DNA of 64,000 bases. Origin: JAXLYE01 sp046351595. GTDB lineage: Bacteria; Myxococcota_A; Polyangia; Palsa-1104; JAEUJZ01. Positions 61,046-64,000 of this stretch are shown piece by piece. Made by a program: the position numbers and the translations under genes. The number at the start of each line of letters is the position of its first letter. Within the stretch, counting starts at the first letter, position 1. The DNA lies in NCBI GenBank assembly GCA_046351595.1, contig JAXLYE010000002.1, forward strand, positions 496,001-560,000, read 5' to 3'. Under the pieces are notes generated by a model. That model saw only the letters and a list, made by a program, of their open reading frames with translations. It was not told the DNA's origin and did no database searches.

Positions 61046-63067
61046 ATGAATCTAAAGCGAGCGCAGGCTTTTTTTGTTTTCACCTATTTATCGGGGTGCG
61101 CAGGACATAATGCGCACGAGCGTAAAGTGCAGACGGTCATGACGAACAATTCGCGGATTCCCGAAGATTCGAAGCCAGCTAAGCCGAGCGTACACCCGGA
61201 CGTGCCTGCCGACGGGGCCGCGCGGCGCGACGCCGAGCTGCGCGAGATGGCGACGCCGCTCGTCGACGCCTTCTTGAACATCATGGGGAAGCTGACTCCC
61301 GACGGGAAGCGGCTGGTGTTCGTGTCCGGACGCGGCGGGCGGCTGCAGCTCTACGTCTCGAACACGCAGCAGCCGGAGCAAGAGCCGCTGCACCTCGTGC
61401 CGACGGGAGAGCAGGCGGACTCGCCGGTCCCGACGCCGGATGGCAAGGCCGTGCTATTCCGCTCCGACCGGGGCGCCAACGAGCACTGGCGTCTCTACCG
61501 GGTGAACCTGGACGGGAGCGACCTGCGCGAGCTGACACCCGACGGCGAGCTGCAGCGTGACACACCGCTCATTCCGCTCGATGTACCGGACAAGCTCTTT
61601 TATTCAGCGCGCCACCCGTCCTCAGCCGCCACGACCGTTTATACGCAGTCCGCGCTCACCTCGACTCAGCCCGAGGTGCTGTACACAGATCAGGCGCCTG
61701 GAGAGCTTGCGTGCATCAGCCGGGATGGTCGCTTGGGGATCTTCGTGCGGCAGAACGCGATCGACGACGCGCAGGTGCTGGCCATCGAGCTTGCGACGAA
61801 GCACGTGCGGCAGCTCTATCCCGCGCCCGGCGCCGCCACCCGCAAGGTCGGGATCTACGGACTGCACTGCACGCCGGACGCGAGCCGTATCTATGTCGCC
61901 ACGGACGGCGGCGGGGAAGACGGACTGATCCTCCTCTTGGATCGGGAGACCGGCAAGGAGCGCGCCCGTTATCGCGAGACGGACCCGCCTACCGCGCAGC
62001 TCCAGGACGTCATCGTTTCGGCAAATGGACAGACGCTGGCCGTCAAGGTCAACGCCGGCAACCAGCACGTGATCAAGATCCTAGACGGGCAGAGCCTGAG
62101 GCTCAGAGCCGTGGCCAAGCTGCCGGTCGGGATGGGCTTCCTCGGCAGCATCAGCGACGACGGCAAGCTCGTGGCAGTCGAGTGGACGACGCCGAGTTCA
62201 CCGAACGACATCTATGGAGTCGACACAGCGAACGGAGCGGTCTCGCCGCTGCGGCGCGAGTTCCGTCCGAGCCTGGCCAAGCTGCCGACGGTCGACGTGC
62301 GGCTAGAGACCGTGCCGTCGTTCGATGGGCTGAAGGTCCCGGTGAACATATACCTCCCGGAGGGCGCGGCCACCTCGGGTAAGCGGCTGCCGGTGGTCGT
62401 GTGGATTCACGGCGGACCCGCCGCAAACTCCACGGTGCGGTGGAAGGCGCAGTTCCGCTTCCTGCTCTCTCTCGGCTACGCCATCGTCGAGCCGAACGTG
62501 CGCGGCTCGACCGGCTTTGGCCGCGCCTATGCCATGGCGGACGATCTGCACAAGCGTCCAGACTCGGTGCGTGATCTAGAAGAAGTCGCGCTGTGGATCG
62601 GCCGCCAGCCGTGGGCGGACAAGGATCGACTCGTGGCCATGGGACTGAGCTACGGCGGCTACATGGTCCTCATGGCCCTCACTCGGCAGCCGAAGCTGTG
62701 GCGAGCCGGTGTGGATCTGTTCGGCTTCGCCAACATGCGCACCAACATTGAGAGCACGAGCGGCTACATCCGCGAGGTCCTGAAAGCGGAGTACGGTGAT
62801 CCCGAGCAAGACGGCGCGTTCCTCGACTCGATCTCTCCCATCTACGACATCAGTAAGATCGTTGCTCCGCTCTTCGTATATGCAGGGGCCAATGATCTGC
62901 GTGTGCCGCGCTCGGAGTCCGATCAGATCGTCGCGGCGCTGCGCGCCCGCAAGAGCGTCGTGGAGTATATGGTCGCTGAGAACGAAGGACACTCGCTCAA
63001 TCTGCGAGAGACCCAGCTCACATTCATTTCGCGCGTCGCTCGTTTTTTGGAGTACCACTTGAGGTAG
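61046..63067 (+). CDS. S9-family prolyl-oligopeptidase-like lipoprotein
   Basis: 673 residues from ATG 61046, with GGAGG upstream. The short signal ends in the lipobox YLSGC (acylated Cys18). Residues ~85-400 form a beta-propeller of the DPP_IV/PD40 type with repeated TPDGKRLVFVS-like blades. The C-terminal catalytic domain (~430-673) has HGGPAANSTVRW, Ser ~535 in GLSYGGYMVLMA, Asp ~614 in AGANDLRVP and His ~648 in ENEGHSL: the S9 triad. Such enzymes cut small peptides after Pro or Ala. Some lanthipeptide clusters use a prolyl oligopeptidase to remove leaders, so the position just after two precursor-like genes is suggestive; the lipoprotein signal places it outside the cytoplasm. Confidence 0.88.
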   Translation: MNLKRAQAFFVFTYLSGCAGHNAHERKVQTVMTNNSRIPEDSKPAKPSVHPDVPADGAARRDAELREMATPLVDAFLNIMGKLTPDGKRLVFVSGRGGRLQLYVSNTQQPEQEPLHLVPTGEQADSPVPTPDGKAVLFRSDRGANEHWRLYRVNLDGSDLRELTPDGELQRDTPLIPLDVPDKLFYSARHPSSAATTVYTQSALTSTQPEVLYTDQAPGELACISRDGRLGIFVRQNAIDDAQVLAIELATKHVRQLYPAPGAATRKVGIYGLHCTPDASRIYVATDGGGEDGLILLLDRETGKERARYRETDPPTAQLQDVIVSANGQTLAVKVNAGNQHVIKILDGQSLRLRAVAKLPVGMGFLGSISDDGKLVAVEWTTPSSPNDIYGVDTANGAVSPLRREFRPSLAKLPTVDVRLETVPSFDGLKVPVNIYLPEGAATSGKRLPVVVWIHGGPAANSTVRWKAQFRFLLSLGYAIVEPNVRGSTGFGRAYAMADDLHKRPDSVRDLEEVALWIGRQPWADKDRLVAMGLSYGGYMVLMALTRQPKLWRAGVDLFGFANMRTNIESTSGYIREVLKAEYGDPEQDGAFLDSISPIYDISKIVAPLFVYAGANDLRVPRSESDQIVAALRARKSVVEYMVAENEGHSLNLRETQLTFISRVARFLEYHLR

Positions 63068-63077
63068 CCGCATACCC

Positions 63078-64000
63078 ATGCCAGTAAACCAGCCGAGGGA
63101 TTACTCGCCTCCTACGCAGGTCGATGAGTACCGCCTGATTCGTCCGTTGGGACGAGGAGGAATGGGCCAAGTCTATTTGGCTCACGACAAGTACCTGGAC
63201 CGGCTGGTCGCGCTCAAGTTTGCGGTGTGGCTGAACGAAGATCTGCGCGAGCGGCTGACCATCGAGGCACGCGCCATCGCCCGCCTCAACCACCGCAACA
63301 TCGTCCACATCCACCGCATCTCCTCCATCAACGGAGTCCCCTACCTCGTCTACGAGTATGTACTCGGCGAGACGCTGGACAAGAAGCCCCTGCCGCTGCC
63401 TACGGAGCAGCTCACCGCGATCGCGCGCGACGTGGCGCGAGGACTGAGCGCGGTGCACGCCTGCGGTCTTTTGCACCGCGACATCAAGCCGGGCAACGTG
63501 ATCCTCACCGAGCAGGGCGAGGCCAAGCTGCTCGATTTCGGTCTGGCGAAGAACGCGGGAGCCGAGCTCGATGCGCCGGTGAAATCGAGCCCGGCGATCA
63601 ACGTGAAGCAGCCGGCTCAGGACAAGTACAAGACCCTGAACCTCAGCGAGCCTCCGGCCGACGAAGGTACGCAGGGTGGCGAGCAGGGACGGCCGCTGAG
63701 GGCTACCGAAGACAGCTTCCTCGGCTCGCCTTGTTACATGGCGGCAGAGCTGTGGCAGGGCAAGCCAGCGACGAAACAGACTGATATCTACGCGTTCGGT
63801 ACGCTGCTCTTCGAGCTGGCCTCCGGGCAGCGGCCCTACGACGGCGAGACCATCGATGAGCTCATGCGCGCCATCCAAAAAGGCGACGCCCCGCCCGTGC
63901 GAACGCTGGCGCCGGACGTCGCGCCAGGGCTGGCGATCATCGTCGATCGCTGTCTGCACATCGATCCGGCCAAGCGCTTCGCTTCGGCGTGGGAGCTATA
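63078..64000 (+). CDS. Ser/Thr protein kinase (partial, C-terminus off window)
   Basis: The first ~307 residues of a PKN-type kinase starting at ATG 63078, 10 bases after the S9 peptidase stop. Landmarks: the Gly-rich loop LGRGGMGQVY, VALKFAV (Lys), LLHRDIKPGNVIL (catalytic loop, ~132-144), LLDFGLAKN (metal Asp) and DIYAFGTLLFELASG. Between DFG and the P+1 region GSPCYMAAELW there is an insertion of ~50 mostly polar residues (GAELDAPVKSS...), which is unusual for the activation segment. A sensor or effector domain may follow beyond the edge. It could supply the phosphothreonine read by the FHA regulator at 57009. Confidence 0.88.
   Translation, partial: MPVNQPRDYSPPTQVDEYRLIRPLGRGGMGQVYLAHDKYLDRLVALKFAVWLNEDLRERLTIEARAIARLNHRNIVHIHRISSINGVPYLVYEYVLGETLDKKPLPLPTEQLTAIARDVARGLSAVHACGLLHRDIKPGNVILTEQGEAKLLDFGLAKNAGAELDAPVKSSPAINVKQPAQDKYKTLNLSEPPADEGTQGGEQGRPLRATEDSFLGSPCYMAAELWQGKPATKQTDIYAFGTLLFELASGQRPYDGETIDELMRAIQKGDAPPVRTLAPDVAPGLAIIVDRCLHIDPAKRFASAWEL

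Noticed and set aside
63078..64000. LanKC/LanL-type lanthipeptide synthetase instead of a Ser/Thr kinase
   Set aside because: The visible part is a canonical PKN kinase from its first residues, with HRDIKPGN and DFG. The lyase domain that precedes the kinase domain in LanKC/LanL is absent.

Overview
The window reads as a high-GC Gram-negative chromosome segment, most likely from Myxococcota (deltaproteobacterial soil or marine myxobacteria). The pointers are PKN-type Ser/Thr kinases, a CHAT-STAND-WD40 giant protein, an FHA-coupled sigma-54-type regulator, an RsbR-like PAS-STAS protein, lipoprotein-based RND efflux and strong GC3 bias. This is inference from gene content, because no rRNA or other marker is present.

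Positions 1-30.2 kb look like ordinary chromosome. They hold a large surface or secreted fusion (Cys-peptidase-like, peptidoglycan-binding, metallophosphoesterase), a CHAT/nSTAND1/WD40 protein, endonuclease V, glutaryl-CoA dehydrogenase, a TPMT-like methyltransferase, an OmpA-like protein and a PfkB kinase. A complete RND tripartite pump follows, then a DksA/TraR protein, a Ser/Thr kinase, a PAS-STAS regulator, a BMP lipoprotein/ABC ATPase pair without permeases, and an ABC-F ATPase.

Positions 30.2-36.5 kb are an accessory island with unusual DNA. Two paralogous small Cys-rich proteins alternate with three different periodic, palindrome-rich repeat arrays (42-bp, 13-bp and 24-bp periods). The order is array C, paralog 1, array A, paralog 2, array B, then a ribbon-helix-helix-like gene. 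Array C sits between two 197-bp inverted repeats. Paralog 2 is split by a complete IS66-family element with 12-bp matched ends and an 8-bp target duplication; removing the element restores a perfect reading frame. This gene/array alternation is the best candidate for an undescribed system.

Positions 36.8-41.2 kb hold a four-gene run with several ATGA overlaps: a membrane-anchored unknown, a POT-type transporter, an EgtD-like methyltransferase and an AAA+ regulator lacking the sigma-54 contact loop. Positions 41.7-44.4 kb hold a frameshifted IS110 transposase and an IS701-like element.

Positions 44.6-60.1 kb are a divergent type II (aromatic) polyketide cluster. The minus-strand operon encodes a small unknown protein, a didomain aromatase/cyclase, a ketoreductase, KS-alpha, KS-beta/CLF, ACP, a dienelactone-hydrolase-like enzyme, an ABM monooxygenase, a small unknown and a second cyclase. 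The plus strand encodes a MarR regulator, an acyl-CoA/ACP ligase, an Ayg1/AntI-like alpha/beta hydrolase, a PF04199 cyclase, an FHA/AAA+ regulator and an HlyD-like protein. The set resembles the Photorhabdus anthraquinone (ant) logic, in which a ligase and a chain-shortening hydrolase work with the minimal PKS. Four TTGC-N4-GCAA-type palindromes in the cluster's promoter gaps outline a probable MarR regulon. At 60.3-63.1 kb two 62-residue RiPP-like precursors with lanthipeptide-type leaders precede an S9 prolyl-oligopeptidase-like lipoprotein. A Ser/Thr kinase gene runs off the right edge.
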